7,836 nucleotides of DNA, taken from contig PMMN01000048.1 of assembly GCA_003162235.1 (NCBI GenBank), positions 14,578 through 22,413 on the forward strand. Direction: 5' to 3'. This DNA comes from Actinomycetota bacterium (GTDB lineage Bacteria; Actinomycetota; Thermoleophilia; Gaiellales; Gaiellaceae). The position numbers and the translations under genes were made by a program. The notes under the pieces are model-generated. The model had not been told where the DNA came from. It saw only the letters and a list, made by a program, of their open reading frames with translations, and did not search any database. Every line of letters starts with the position of its first letter. Within the stretch, counting starts at the first letter, position 1. This document shows positions 1 through 7,329 of the stretch, piece by piece.

Positions 1-681
1 CGCCTCGCGGAGCTCAAGGCCACCTTGCTGCTCAAGGTCGCGAACCGCGACCAGCTCTCGAAGAAAACCGCTCAGGCGATGAAGATCGCCCGCTCGCTCA
101 GCGGCTACGTCGTCACGACCCAGGTGAACGCGCCCAGCCGCGGCGTCGCCAGCTCGTATCTCGTGCTCAAGGTTCCTGCCAAGCGCTCGCAGGAGGCGCT
201 GATCCGCATCTCCGAGCTGGGCAAGATCCTCAGCCAGGAGGTCTCCTTGGAGGACGTCAAGGCGACTGTCACGAGTGAAGGCAACGCGATCCAGGCGCTC
301 AAGCGCGAGATCGCCTCGCTCGAGCAGACGCTGAACAACCAGACGCTCACGGCGCAGGCCCGCTCGCAGCTCCAGATTCAGCTCGCCAACGATCGCGCCC
401 GTCTCAACTCGCTTCGAGTCCAGCGAACGACGGATATCCTTCGCGGCCGCCTGGCGACGATCACGCTCACCCTCACGACCGGCGACCTGCCCAAACCCCC
501 CACGCACCCGAGCCGCGTGCACAAGGCCATCGACCGGGCCTGGAACGGGCTCTCCTCCGAGATCTCCTGGGCCGCGATGGCGATCATCGTCGCCTCGCCC
601 TTCCTCCTGGCCGGGGTCGCGCTCCTGGCTCTGCTTCGCATCCGGCGTCGCCGCGAAGAGCGCCGCCTGCTGGAGAAGTAA
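1..681 (+). CDS. DUF4349-family membrane protein, 3' portion (5' end outside window)
   Basis: The reading frame is open from base 1, so the 226 residues seen are the C-terminal part of a longer protein. The order of elements matches the DUF4349 family: a beta-rich N-terminal half with a LVLKVPAKR strand and an ELGKILSQEVSLEDV stretch, then a charged helical hairpin or coiled coil (about visible residues 95-145), then a short strand (ATITLTLTT). A Pro-rich linker follows, then one hydrophobic membrane span (about 191-213) and a very basic tail (RIRRRREERR) that should lie in the cytoplasm. The bulk would therefore be outside the membrane. Family members usually begin with a lipoprotein signal or a membrane anchor, which would lie upstream of the window. 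The biochemical role of DUF4349 is not known. It converges on the FN3-like gene, and a strong stem-loop lies 20 bases past its stop. The family call is fairly safe; the function is open. Confidence 0.85.
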   Translation, partial: RLAELKATLLLKVANRDQLSKKTAQAMKIARSLSGYVVTTQVNAPSRGVASSYLVLKVPAKRSQEALIRISELGKILSQEVSLEDVKATVTSEGNAIQALKREIASLEQTLNNQTLTAQARSQLQIQLANDRARLNSLRVQRTTDILRGRLATITLTLTTGDLPKPPTHPSRVHKAIDRAWNGLSSEISWAAMAIIVASPFLLAGVALLALLRIRRRREERRLLEK

Positions 682-701
682 CCTCGTCGACCAGCCGCCG
701 C

Positions 702-738
702 ACGCTTCGCCCGGCCTCTCCAGGTCGGGCGCAAGCGT
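702..738. terminator. Strong stem-loop, probable terminator between convergent genes
   Basis: The left arm ACGCTTCGCCCGGCCT pairs with the right arm AGGTCGGGCGCAAGCGT around a CTCC loop, with one G-T wobble and one bulged base. It begins 20 bases after the stop of the DUF4349 gene. There is no U-run on either strand, as is common for terminators in GC-rich actinobacteria. Given its place in a convergent gap, it may act in both directions. The structure is seen directly; the terminator function is inferred. Confidence 0.6.
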
Positions 739-757
739 ATTGGGTTCCTGCGCAAGC

Positions 758-787
758 GATTCCCCGCCAACGCCTGTTGGGCGAATC
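758..787. terminator. Second stem-loop in the convergent gap
   Basis: The inner arms CGCCAAC (765-771) and GTTGGGCG (776-783) pair around GCCT with one bulge. Flanking GATT (758-761) and AATC (784-787) can extend the stem across a small internal loop. It lies about 50 bases beyond the stop of the FN3-like gene on the minus strand, so it could end that transcript. It is weaker than the neighbouring 702-738 stem-loop and has no U-run. The role is inferred from position only. Confidence 0.4.
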
Positions 788-837
788 ACCCCTCGCCGGT
801 TCCCGTCAGGTCGAGCCTCGGCTGCGAAAGGTGCCGC

Positions 838-2469
838 TCAGCTCACTACGCGGAAGACGGGTTTCGCGAGACGGAGCGAGCGGACGCTCGACCAAGCCAT
901 TCCTTGCGCGCCGGCCGGCATCTGCAAATCGATACCGCGCACCCTGTAGTACCAGAGGCCGGGCCTGAGCGAGAGAACGGTCGATGCCGCAGGCGTAACC
1001 ACCTTTCCGGCCGCCTGGAATGGGTAGCGCGTGCGACTCCACTGCAGCTCGAACTCATCTGCTCCAAGCACAGGCGTCCAGGTGACGAGCGGGGTTCCGT
1101 AAAAGAGAGAAGAACGGCTCGCCATCGCGCTCATAGTTCGGCCGGAAAGCGAGAGGCCTGTGACGTAGGCGCTCGTGCTTCCGGTTGGGATCGGGTCGCT
1201 GACCCTACCGAATTTCCCGAAGCGACCGCGACCGCAAACGTCCTGGGGCGACTCGGCGTCCCAATACTCGATGTTGTCGTTTACGTCGACGATCTGCTCC
1301 ACGGGAACCGTCGTCCAGTAGTAGATGCCGCTGGGCCACTTCCGATCCCAAAGATCCAGCCTTCTCGGAGCGCCGCCGCTCGCGACGTCGCCCCCCAAGT
1401 TCTCGTTCGAAGTGACCGGGTCGAGCGAATTGTCGAGAGCCTCTCCCTGATCTCCATCCGCGAGCATTCCCGCGCGCGCTTTGGCGAGATCGTCCGCGCT
1501 TCTCGGTAACACCAGAGCGCCGTTAAGGCGCGGCGCCCAGGCGGGGCTGCCCACGATCGAACCGATAAAGACGGGGTCGACGCAGTCCTTGTCCGAGAAG
1601 ATGTAAGTGCGGTAGAGATCGAAGCTCGTATCGGTATGGTAGAAAGCGAGGCTCCCGCTCCAGTAGAACCCGGGCATGATCTTGTGCGCCGCCGGCTTGG
1701 CGATCGTGCCGATGACATCGGAGACGGACCCGCCCAGAGCAATCTGAGAAGCGGTCGGCGGAGTCGCGTTCGTTTGGAAGATCGGCTTCGACCAGGGGCC
1801 GTAGCTCGTTGAGGGTTCCCCGTTCTGCGACGTTCCGTAGGTCACACGCACGGCCCGTACCCGCCAGTAGACCGTTCCGACCCAGTTCAGCCCTTGGTGG
1901 AATGTGTACCAGTCACGCATGTCCGCGACGTTGGTTGCCACGTAGTACGTCTTCTCCCAGGTGTTCGGGACGTTTCCCTCCAAGATCTGGTATTCGGCCG
2001 CGCCGTCAACAGGCGTCCAGCGCAGCAAGCCATTCGGGGCCGGGAGTTTCGCCGGGATCTGGGTCCAGCGGACATTGAAGCCGAAGTCGGTGCTCCAGGG
2101 CGTCGTGCCTAGTTGCGTGCGTGCTCGTACGCGCGCAAACAAGGAGTACGGATGCCCGGTCACCCACGGAAGCGCTAGCGGAATCGAGACGTACGGCATC
2201 GTCAGAGTGTTCGAGCTCCAGATGATGCTGTTCTCACGGAAGCTGGTCGACGTCGCGAGCTGGAACTCGTAATTCCCCGCCCGTGGAATTGGCTTCCAGC
2301 TGAAGGCCGGCGTACGGGAGAAGTTGTGGCTGGCCGGCTCGTTGTAATTGAGCGAGAAAGCCTTGAGACCAGAGGGAGTACTCAGCCGCGCAGCCCGCCT
2401 CGCCGGCGCCGAAGCGGGAATCACAAGCGCGAGCGCGAGTAGGGCTAGGACTGTCCGGCGTGCGAGCAT
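838..2469 (-). CDS. Secreted protein with fibronectin-III-like repeats, function unknown
   Basis: This 543-residue protein starts with a classic Sec signal peptide: two Arg, a Leu/Ala-rich core (residues 6-17), then PASAPA, with cleavage likely near residues 20-26. The mature part is built from beta-sandwich units that recall fibronectin type III. They show the recurring pattern of Trp-x-Pro, a Gly/Ala turn, then an aromatic-containing strand: FSWKPIPRAGNYEFQL (56-71), LRWTPVDGAAEYQIL (149-163) and VTWTPVLGADEFELQW (462-477). Each is followed by a strand such as YWRVRAV or YYRVRGI. A less regular unit (about 260-435) carries a polar Asp/Gly-rich insertion (about 323-370) and the only two cysteines of the mature chain, Cys296 and Cys412, which could form a disulfide. 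There is no catalytic motif, sortase signal or C-terminal membrane anchor, so the protein is probably released or held at the surface by partners. The start was chosen because it gives the signal peptide directly; no clear Shine-Dalgarno precedes it. A structural or binding role is a guess. Confidence 0.82.
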   Translation of the reverse strand: MLARRTVLALLALALVIPASAPARRAARLSTPSGLKAFSLNYNEPASHNFSRTPAFSWKPIPRAGNYEFQLATSTSFRENSIIWSSNTLTMPYVSIPLALPWVTGHPYSLFARVRARTQLGTTPWSTDFGFNVRWTQIPAKLPAPNGLLRWTPVDGAAEYQILEGNVPNTWEKTYYVATNVADMRDWYTFHQGLNWVGTVYWRVRAVRVTYGTSQNGEPSTSYGPWSKPIFQTNATPPTASQIALGGSVSDVIGTIAKPAAHKIMPGFYWSGSLAFYHTDTSFDLYRTYIFSDKDCVDPVFIGSIVGSPAWAPRLNGALVLPRSADDLAKARAGMLADGDQGEALDNSLDPVTSNENLGGDVASGGAPRRLDLWDRKWPSGIYYWTTVPVEQIVDVNDNIEYWDAESPQDVCGRGRFGKFGRVSDPIPTGSTSAYVTGLSLSGRTMSAMASRSSLFYGTPLVTWTPVLGADEFELQWSRTRYPFQAAGKVVTPAASTVLSLRPGLWYYRVRGIDLQMPAGAQGMAWSSVRSLRLAKPVFRVVS

Positions 2470-2492
2470 GACCAGAGAAGTTGTCGGCAGAT

Positions 2493-2511
2493 GGGAGGAG
2501 TGTGGCCTCCC
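2493..2511 (-). promoter_or_regulatory. Inverted repeat in the leader of the FN3-like gene
   Basis: Arms GGGAGG and CCTCCC are separated by seven bases and lie 24-42 bases upstream of the FN3-like start codon. If transcribed, this would form a small stem-loop in the 5' leader and hide a Shine-Dalgarno-like GGGAGG, although that motif is too far from the ATG to serve as its ribosome site. No convincing -10 or -35 was found nearby. The role is unknown. Confidence 0.25.
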
Positions 2512-2545
2512 TCATATGGGTGATACCAATCGAGGTGCGGACTAC

Positions 2546-2585
2546 CCGTTTCGCCGTTCGCACCTGTATGTCCTCCCCGAAACGG
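2546..2585 (-). terminator. Inverted repeat downstream of the response-regulator gene
   Basis: CCGTTTCG (2546-2553) is an exact inverted copy of CGAAACGG (2578-2585), with 24 bases between. It sits 41-81 bases past the stop of the receiver gene and upstream of the FN3-like gene, so it could be a terminator for the first or an operator for the second. The long loop and the missing U-run keep confidence low. Confidence 0.25.
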
Positions 2586-2626
2586 CGGCGGCGCCGGTCT
2601 CGGCCCGCGCTCGGCGACGAAAACGA

Positions 2627-3061
2627 TCAGCAAACGATCTCGGTGCTCTCGAGTGCCTCGCGGATGCGTGCCAGCAGCTTGCCCGGATCGAACGGTTTGG
2701 TGACGTAGTCGTTCGCGCCGGCGGCGAAGCCACGCAGCACGTCAATGCGCTCAGGACGGGAATCGAGCAGAATCACCGGCGTGTCGCGGGTTGACGGGTT
2801 GCGTCTGATCTGTCCCGCCACCCGGTAGCCGTCCAGCTTCGGTATGTGCACGTCGAGCACAACCACATCGGGGTGCTCGATCAGCGCGAGACGCAGAGCC
2901 TGTTCGCCATCTCGCGCCCACATCAGGTCGAACTCACCGGCGAGCGCAAAGCCGAGCATCAACAGCACTTCCTCGTCGGCATCGGCGATCAGCACAGTCG
3001 GCACGTCGCGCTCCGGGACGAGCCAGAGCGGCGTGTCATCGCGCGGGTATTCGCGCTTCAT
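2627..3061 (-). CDS. Stand-alone response-regulator receiver protein with a non-consensus pocket
   Basis: This 144-residue protein is a single CheY-like receiver (about residues 21-140) with no output domain. Strand 1 is TVLIADADEEV, with Asp27, Ala28 and Asp29 where the usual acidic pair sits. The phosphoacceptor is Asp70 in VVVLDVHIPKLDGY, and the conserved Lys is Lys122 in DYVTKPFDP. After strand 4 (TPVILLDSR) the usual Thr/Ser is Asp100, with Ser101 next to it. Such proteins normally receive phosphate from a histidine kinase and signal through protein contacts; no kinase is nearby. The start at 3061 was chosen because the receiver begins soon after it and third-position GC drops upstream. 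It has no Shine-Dalgarno. An in-frame ATG at 3202 has GGAG five bases ahead and would add 47 residues of no recognisable fold; an ATG at 3178 is also possible. Two stem-loops at 3221-3268 separate it from the upstream small gene. The receiver call is firm; the start is not. Confidence 0.88.
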   Translation of the reverse strand: MKREYPRDDTPLWLVPERDVPTVLIADADEEVLLMLGFALAGEFDLMWARDGEQALRLALIEHPDVVVLDVHIPKLDGYRVAGQIRRNPSTRDTPVILLDSRPERIDVLRGFAAGANDYVTKPFDPGKLLARIREALESTEIVC

Positions 3062-3220
3062 CGTGAGTGTCGTGTTGCGTGCGCCGCCTTCGATCAGCCG
3101 GAGAGCCGTTCGTTCTGGGCTAGACGGCCTCGCGTGTCCGCGTCTAAGCGCGCCCACCGTTGGAGTACTTTTCCGCATGCCTTGGCAATCGACCGCGTTC
3201 ATGAAGACTCCGATCCCCAA

Positions 3221-3238
3221 GTAGCGCGACCGCGCTAC
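3221..3238 (-). terminator. Perfect 8-bp inverted repeat, possible terminator or operator
   Basis: GTAGCGCG and CGCGCTAC are exact inverted copies with only AC between them, giving a stem of about seven pairs with a four-base loop. It lies 42-59 bases past the stop of the 57-codon gene on the minus strand. Position suggests a terminator that isolates the small gene from the receiver gene. The near-perfect palindrome would also suit a dimeric repressor site. Confidence 0.4.
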
Positions 3239-3245
3239 GTAGAAG

Positions 3246-3268
3246 CGTTAGCGGGCGTGCGCCTAACG
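3246..3268 (-). terminator. Stem-loop just after the 57-codon gene
   Basis: CGTTAG (3246-3251) pairs with CTAACG (3263-3268), and an inner GCG/CGC can also pair, leaving a small bulge. On the minus strand it starts 12 bases past the stop codon of the small gene, a typical place for a terminator. It has no U-run. Together with the 3221-3238 repeat it forms a tandem pair. Confidence 0.42.
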
Positions 3269-3279
3269 ACGACGCTCGA

Positions 3280-3453
3280 TCAGGCCGCGTCGAGTAGCTC
3301 GAACGCTTGTGGCTCGCGCTCGATCGCGATCTCGAGCCAGCGCCCGCCAGGCGGGTGCAGGCGATAGAAATCGAGCAACGTGCCACGGGCTTGCGCGAGG
3401 GTCTCGAAACGACCGAGTACCTGACCGGATTTCTTATCTGTTAGCACGTACAT
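3280..3453 (-). CDS. Small 57-residue protein, function unknown, divergent from metH
   Basis: The frame runs from ATG (3453-3451) to TGA and encodes 57 residues. A strong Shine-Dalgarno (GGAGG at 3465-3461) lies seven bases before the start, better than most genes here. The protein begins MYVLTDKKSGQVLGRFETL, continues with a likely helix (AQARGTLLDFYRL), a PPGGRW turn, a strand (LEIAIERE) and an acidic end (ELLDAA). This suggests a compact beta-beta-alpha-beta fold in the cytoplasm, with roughly balanced charge (8 acidic, 7 Lys/Arg), no cysteine and no membrane segment. The YVLTDKKSGQVLGRF style resembles small uncharacterised actinobacterial proteins, but I cannot name a family. It is divergent from metH across 159 bases and is followed by two stem-loops, so it is probably its own transcript. 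The coding call rests on the ribosome site, sensible amino-acid composition and gene spacing. Confidence 0.72.
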   Translation of the reverse strand: MYVLTDKKSGQVLGRFETLAQARGTLLDFYRLHPPGGRWLEIAIEREPQAFELLDAA

Positions 3454-3460
3454 TTCATAT

Positions 3461-3465
3461 CCTCC
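3461..3465 (-). promoter_or_regulatory. Shine-Dalgarno of the 57-residue gene
   Basis: GGAGG on the minus strand, seven bases before the ATG at 3453. It fixes the start and is the main evidence that this short frame is translated. A second ATG three bases upstream (3458-3456) is in another frame. Confidence 0.7.
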
Positions 3466-3600
3466 GCTCTTAGTATCGAAGCCACGCCTGAAATCGACGT
3501 GAGCAGGGCTTAAGAGCTTCGTAAAGATCGTCGGGAAACGAACGTTTTTCGCGGTTGGCTAAGGTTTTGGTGGGCGCGAACACCCGCGCTCTATTCCGAC
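3466..3600. promoter_or_regulatory. Divergent regulatory region between the small gene and metH
   Basis: This gap must hold promoters for both divergent genes. It is more AT-rich than its surroundings. Visible elements are a 7-bp inverted pair GCTCTTA (3466-3472) and TAAGAGC (3511-3517), overlapping a 6-bp pair CGAAGC (3477-3482) and GCTTCG (3516-3521). There is also a near-palindrome AAACGAACGTTT (3536-3547) and a stem-loop GCGCG (3574-3578) with CGCGC (3585-3589) just before the metH ribosome site. A possible metH -10 is TAAGGT (3560-3565), but the matching -35 is poor. A possible -10 for the small gene is GATACT on the minus strand (3478-3473), also without a good -35. No known riboswitch was recognised. 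Confidence 0.45.
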
Positions 3601-3601
3601 T

Positions 3602-3606
3602 GAGGG
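3602..3606 (+). promoter_or_regulatory. Shine-Dalgarno of metH
   Basis: GAGGG six bases before the ATG at 3613 supports that start, which also gives an N-terminus of the expected length before the first homocysteine-domain strand. Confidence 0.65.
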
Positions 3607-3612
3607 ATTCAG

Positions 3613-6600
3613 ATGAACGCGCGCGTCCGTATCGCTGAGCTCGCCGCCGACCGCATCCTCGTGCTCGACGGTTCCTACGGCGTGCTCATTCAACGCCGTG
3701 TGCGCGGCGAGGAGGCGTACCGAGGCGAGCGCTTCAGCGAGCACCCCCGTTTGCTCGCGGGCGATCCCGACCTACTCAATCTGACGCGCCCGGAGGTGGT
3801 TCGCGACATCCACGACGCTTATCTCGAGGCGGGCGCCGACGTCCTCAAGACGAACACCTTCACGTCCACCTCGATAAACCAGGCGGACTACGGGCTTGAA
3901 GGCGCCGCCGCCGAGATGAGTCTCGAGGGCGCCCGTCTCGCGCGTCTGGCCTGCGACAAGTGGACGGCGCGCACGCCCAACAAGCCCCGCTTCGTGGCCG
4001 GATCGGTCGGGCCCATGAACGTCTCGCTCTCGCTCTCGCCTCGGGTGGACGATCCCGCCTTTCGCGCGGTGACGTTCGAGCAGGTCAGAGCCAGCTATGT
4101 CGAGCAGATGCGGGCTCTGGCCGAAGGCGGCGTCGACCTGTTTCTGATCGAGACGATCTTTGACACGCTCAACGGCAAAGCCGCGATCGCTGCTGCCCGC
4201 GACGTCTTCGCAGAACTCGGGGTGGAGCTGCCCCTTTGGCTCTCGTTCACGGCGGTGGACAGAAGCGGGCGCAATCTCTCCGGCCAGACGGTCGAGGCCT
4301 TTTGCGTCTCGGTTGAGCACGCGAACCCGCTCTTCGTCGGCGTCAACTGCTCGCTGGGAGCGGCGCAGATGCGCCCGGTGATCGAGGCGCTGGCCGGAAT
4401 CGCCTCCACCTTCGTCTCCTGCCATCCCAACGCCGGGCTTCCGAACGAGCTCGGCGGCTTCGACGAGCAGCCCGCCGACACGAGTCGCCTGCTCGGCGAG
4501 TTCGCCGCCGAGGGACTCGTGAATGCCGTCGGCGGATGCTGCGGGACGACGCCCGAGCACGTGCACGCGATCGCCGAAGCGGTGCGCGATCTACCGCCGC
4601 GTCGTGTTCCGGAACGGCGTACCCGCACCTCGCTCAGCGGTCTCGAACCGTTCGTGATCGACGAGAGCACCGGCTTCGTCCTGATCGGCGAGCGCACGAA
4701 CGTTACCGGGTCGGCCCGCTTCCGCCGCCTGATCGAAGCCGGCGACTTCCAAGGAGCTCTGGCCGTCGCGCTCGAGCAGGTGCGCGGAGGCGCCAACATC
4801 CTCGATGTCAACATGGACGCCGACCTGCTCGACTCCGAGCAGGCGATGAGGACGTTCCTGAACCTGGTCGCGGCCGAGCCCGAGGTGGCGCGCCTGCCGA
4901 TCATGGTTGACAGCTCGCGCTGGTCGGTGATCGAGGCCGGGCTCCGCTGCCTGCAAGGCAAGAGCGTCGTCAACTCGCTAAGCCTCAAGGAGGGGGAGGA
5001 GGAATTCCTCGCCAAGGCTCGCCAGGCGAAGGGCTTCGGCGCTGCTGTTGTCGTAATGGCTTTTGACGAGCAGGGCCAGGCCGAGACGGCCGAGCGGAAG
5101 GTTGCGATCTGCGAGCGTGCCTACCGGCTACTGACCGAGCAGGCGGGCTTCCGGGCCGAGGACATCGTCTTCGATCCCAACGTGCTGGCGGTCGCCACGG
5201 GTATCGAGGAGCACAACGGCTTCGCCATGGCGTTCCTCGACGCCCTACCGCTGATCAAGGAGCGTTGCCCCGGAGCCAAGATCTCCGGCGGCATATCGAA
5301 TCTTTCCTTCGCTTTCCGCGGCAACGACGTCATACGCGAGGCGATGCACGCCATCTTCCTCTACCACGCGATTCGTGCCGGGCTCGACATGGGGATCGTC
5401 AACGCCGGTCAGCTGGCCGTGTACGAAGACGTCGAGCCCGAGCTGGGCGAACGCGTCGAGGACGTGCTCTTCAACCGCCGCCCCGATGCTACCGATCGTC
5501 TGCTCGAGCTGGCCCAGCGGGTGAAGGGTGAGGGGACGAAACGCACGGTCGACCTGAGCTGGCGCGAGGCGCCTGCCGGGAAGCGGCTCGAGTACGCGCT
5601 CGTACATGGAGTGGACGAGTTCGTGGAGGAGGACGCCGAGGAGGCTCGGCTCGCCCTCGGGGGACCGCTGGCGGTGATCGAGGGTCCGCTGATGGACGGC
5701 ATGACTGTCGTGGGCGACCTCTTCGGCGAAGGGAAGATGTTTCTGCCCCAGGTGGTGAAGAGCGCGCGGGCGATGCGGCGAGCGGTCGCCTACCTGGAGC
5801 CCTTCTTCGAGGAACAAGGGGGCGAGGCGCCGCCTGCGCGCGGGAAGATCGTCCTCGCCACGGTCGCCGGCGACGTGCACGACATCGGCAAGAAAATCGT
5901 TGCGGTGGTGCTCGGCTGCAACAGCTACGAGACGATCGACCTCGGGGTGATGGTGCCAGCGAGTCGTATCGTCGAGGCGGCGATCGAGGAGGGCGCGGAC
6001 ATCCTCGGTCTCTCAGGGCTGATCACGCCCTCGCTCGACGAGATGGTCAAGGTCGCCACCGAGCTGGAGCGGCGTGGACTTTCGCTACCGCTCCTGATCG
6101 GTGGCGCCACGACATCGAAGCAGCACACCGCGGTCAAGATTGCGCCCGTCTACAGCGGCCCGACCGTATACGTTCTCGACGCCTCTCGCGCCGTCGGCGT
6201 CGTTGCCTCGCTACTAGACGCCGGGCGCAGAGACGAGTTCGCGCGTGAGAACTCCGAGGAGCAAGAGCGGCTGCGCCGGCTCTTCCACGAGAAGCGGCGC
6301 CCGCTCATCTCGCTCGAGCAGGCGCGCGCGAGGAAACCGCGGCTCTCCGTGAGTCAGGCCGACCTCTCGACTCCGAGCGTGCTCGGCCTACAGCGGATCG
6401 AAGACCAACCGCTGGCCGAGCTGGTCGACTACATCGATTGGACGTTCTTCTTCCAGGCCTGGGAGCTGAAGGGGCGATTTCCGGCGATTCTCGATCACCC
6501 CGAGAAGGGCGCGGCGGCTCGCGAGCTGTACGAGAACGCTCAAGAACTGCTCGCACGCATCGTCGAGGAGAAGCTGTTGCGCGCGCGCGCCTCGTTTGGG

Positions 6601-7293
6601 ATCTGGCCAGCCTCTTCCGACGGCGACGACATCGTCTTTTTTGCGAACGAGGACAGAGACCAAGCAGTCGCCCGCTTCTGCATGCTCAGGCAACAGGCGG
6701 ATCACGAAGACGGGCGACCGGATCTCTCGTTGGCCGATTTCGTCGCTCCGCTCGAAAGCGGTCTCCGAGACTACGCCGGCGCGTTCGCGGTCACCGCCGG
6801 TATCGGCGCCGAAGAGTTGGCTGTGAAGTTCGCGGCCGAGCGAGACGACTACAACGCGATCATGACCAAGGCCCTCGCCGATCGCCTCGCCGAGGCCTTT
6901 ACCACTTTCTTGCACGAGCGCGTTCGCCGGTTGTGGGGCGAGGAGGAACAGCTTGCGCGCGAAGACGTGATCGCGGAGCGGCACCGCGGCATCCGGCCGG
7001 CTTTCGGTTACCCGGCCTGCCCCGATCACTCGGAAAAGCGCATCCTCTTCGATCTACTACAGGCCGAGGCGATCGGAATCGAGCTGACAGGTAGCTACGC
7101 CATGTTCCCGGCAGCGAGCGTGAGCGGGATCTACATCGAGCACCCGCAAGCGAAGTATTTCTCGGTCGGCCGCATCAGCCGCGATCAGGTCGTCGACTAC
7201 GCGGCGCGCAAGAGGGTGGAGGTCGAGGACGTAGAGCACTGGCTTGCGCCCAACCTAGATTACGCGCCGCCTGGCGGTCGCGGTACGAAATAG
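3613..7293 (+). CDS. metH: Cobalamin-dependent methionine synthase (MetH)
   Basis: This 1226-residue cytoplasmic enzyme (EC 2.1.1.13) moves a methyl group from 5-methyltetrahydrofolate through cobalamin to homocysteine, giving methionine and tetrahydrofolate. All five parts are present. The homocysteine domain (about 1-325) has the zinc ligands Cys246 (GVNCSLGA) and Cys309-Cys310 (GGCCGTT), matching E. coli 247, 310 and 311. The pterin domain (about 345-615) opens with [10 protein letters not shown] and has [22 protein letters not shown] and SFAFRGND. The cobalamin cap is at about 655-735. The B12 domain (about 745-885) has GDVHDIGKK with lower-ligand His756, Asp754 and Ser807, equivalent to E. 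coli 759, 757 and 810. The AdoMet reactivation domain (about 895-1226) has [15 protein letters not shown] with Arg1128, and [12 protein letters not shown]. Length and ends match full-length MetH, so self-reactivation with a flavodoxin or similar reductase is expected; none is encoded here. It is probably monocistronic. The first motif reads DGSYGVLIQ where DGxMGTxIQ is more usual. Identification is very secure. Confidence 0.98.
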   Translation: MNARVRIAELAADRILVLDGSYGVLIQRRVRGEEAYRGERFSEHPRLLAGDPDLLNLTRPEVVRDIHDAYLEAGADVLKTNTFTSTSINQADYGLEGAAAEMSLEGARLARLACDKWTARTPNKPRFVAGSVGPMNVSLSLSPRVDDPAFRAVTFEQVRASYVEQMRALAEGGVDLFLIETIFDTLNGKAAIAAARDVFAELGVELPLWLSFTAVDRSGRNLSGQTVEAFCVSVEHANPLFVGVNCSLGAAQMRPVIEALAGIASTFVSCHPNAGLPNELGGFDEQPADTSRLLGEFAAEGLVNAVGGCCGTTPEHVHAIAEAVRDLPPRRVPERRTRTSLSGLEPFVIDESTGFVLIGERTNVTGSARFRRLIEAGDFQGALAVALEQVRGGANILDVNMDADLLDSEQAMRTFLNLVAAEPEVARLPIMVDSSRWSVIEAGLRCLQGKSVVNSLSLKEGEEEFLAKARQAKGFGAAVVVMAFDEQGQAETAERKVAICERAYRLLTEQAGFRAEDIVFDPNVLAVATGIEEHNGFAMAFLDALPLIKERCPGAKISGGISNLSFAFRGNDVIREAMHAIFLYHAIRAGLDMGIVNAGQLAVYEDVEPELGERVEDVLFNRRPDATDRLLELAQRVKGEGTKRTVDLSWREAPAGKRLEYALVHGVDEFVEEDAEEARLALGGPLAVIEGPLMDGMTVVGDLFGEGKMFLPQVVKSARAMRRAVAYLEPFFEEQGGEAPPARGKIVLATVAGDVHDIGKKIVAVVLGCNSYETIDLGVMVPASRIVEAAIEEGADILGLSGLITPSLDEMVKVATELERRGLSLPLLIGGATTSKQHTAVKIAPVYSGPTVYVLDASRAVGVVASLLDAGRRDEFARENSEEQERLRRLFHEKRRPLISLEQARARKPRLSVSQADLSTPSVLGLQRIEDQPLAELVDYIDWTFFFQAWELKGRFPAILDHPEKGAAARELYENAQELLARIVEEKLLRARASFGIWPASSDGDDIVFFANEDRDQAVARFCMLRQQADHEDGRPDLSLADFVAPLESGLRDYAGAFAVTAGIGAEELAVKFAAERDDYNAIMTKALADRLAEAFTTFLHERVRRLWGEEEQLAREDVIAERHRGIRPAFGYPACPDHSEKRILFDLLQAEAIGIELTGSYAMFPAASVSGIYIEHPQAKYFSVGRISRDQVVDYAARKRVEVEDVEHWLAPNLDYAPPGGRGTK

Positions 7294-7304
7294 CCGCCGG
7301 CTCT

Positions 7305-7316
7305 GCGAGGGCTCGC
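7305..7316. terminator. Weak stem-loop between convergent metH and DGC genes
   Basis: GCGAGGGCTCGC can fold with four or five pairs in the 36-base gap between the two stop codons. It is short and has no U-run, but it is the only inverted repeat in this gap. Position alone suggests termination for one or both genes. Confidence 0.25.
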
Positions 7317-7329
7317 GCTGCTCGGGTCG

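Noticed and set aside
904..1509. A 201-codon plus-strand frame opposite the FN3-like gene
   Set aside because: The opposite strand has a signal peptide and regular repeat units across the whole stretch, while this frame gives Arg-rich sequence with no motif or ribosome site.
2846..3367. A 173-codon plus-strand frame opposite the receiver and small genes
   Set aside because: It overlaps two minus-strand genes with real signals (receiver motifs; strong Shine-Dalgarno) and has no domain of its own.
3144..3386. An 80-codon minus-strand frame overlapping the 57-codon gene
   Set aside because: It is Ser/Arg-rich, has no ribosome site, and runs through the stem-loops. The frame with GGAGG at 3461-3465 is the better gene.
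3454..3612. A cobalamin or SAM riboswitch ahead of metH
   Set aside because: The gap is short for a cobalamin riboswitch (about 200 bases), and I found no B12-box-like or SAM-type conserved core, only simple inverted repeats.
4095..5015. A 306-codon open frame antisense to metH
   Set aside because: It lies wholly opposite a secure gene, its translation is Ser/Arg/Pro-rich without any recognisable domain, and long antisense frames are expected in GC-rich coding DNA. Other long antisense frames within metH (for example 3772-4566, 5245-5880, 6388-7029) were dropped for the same reason.
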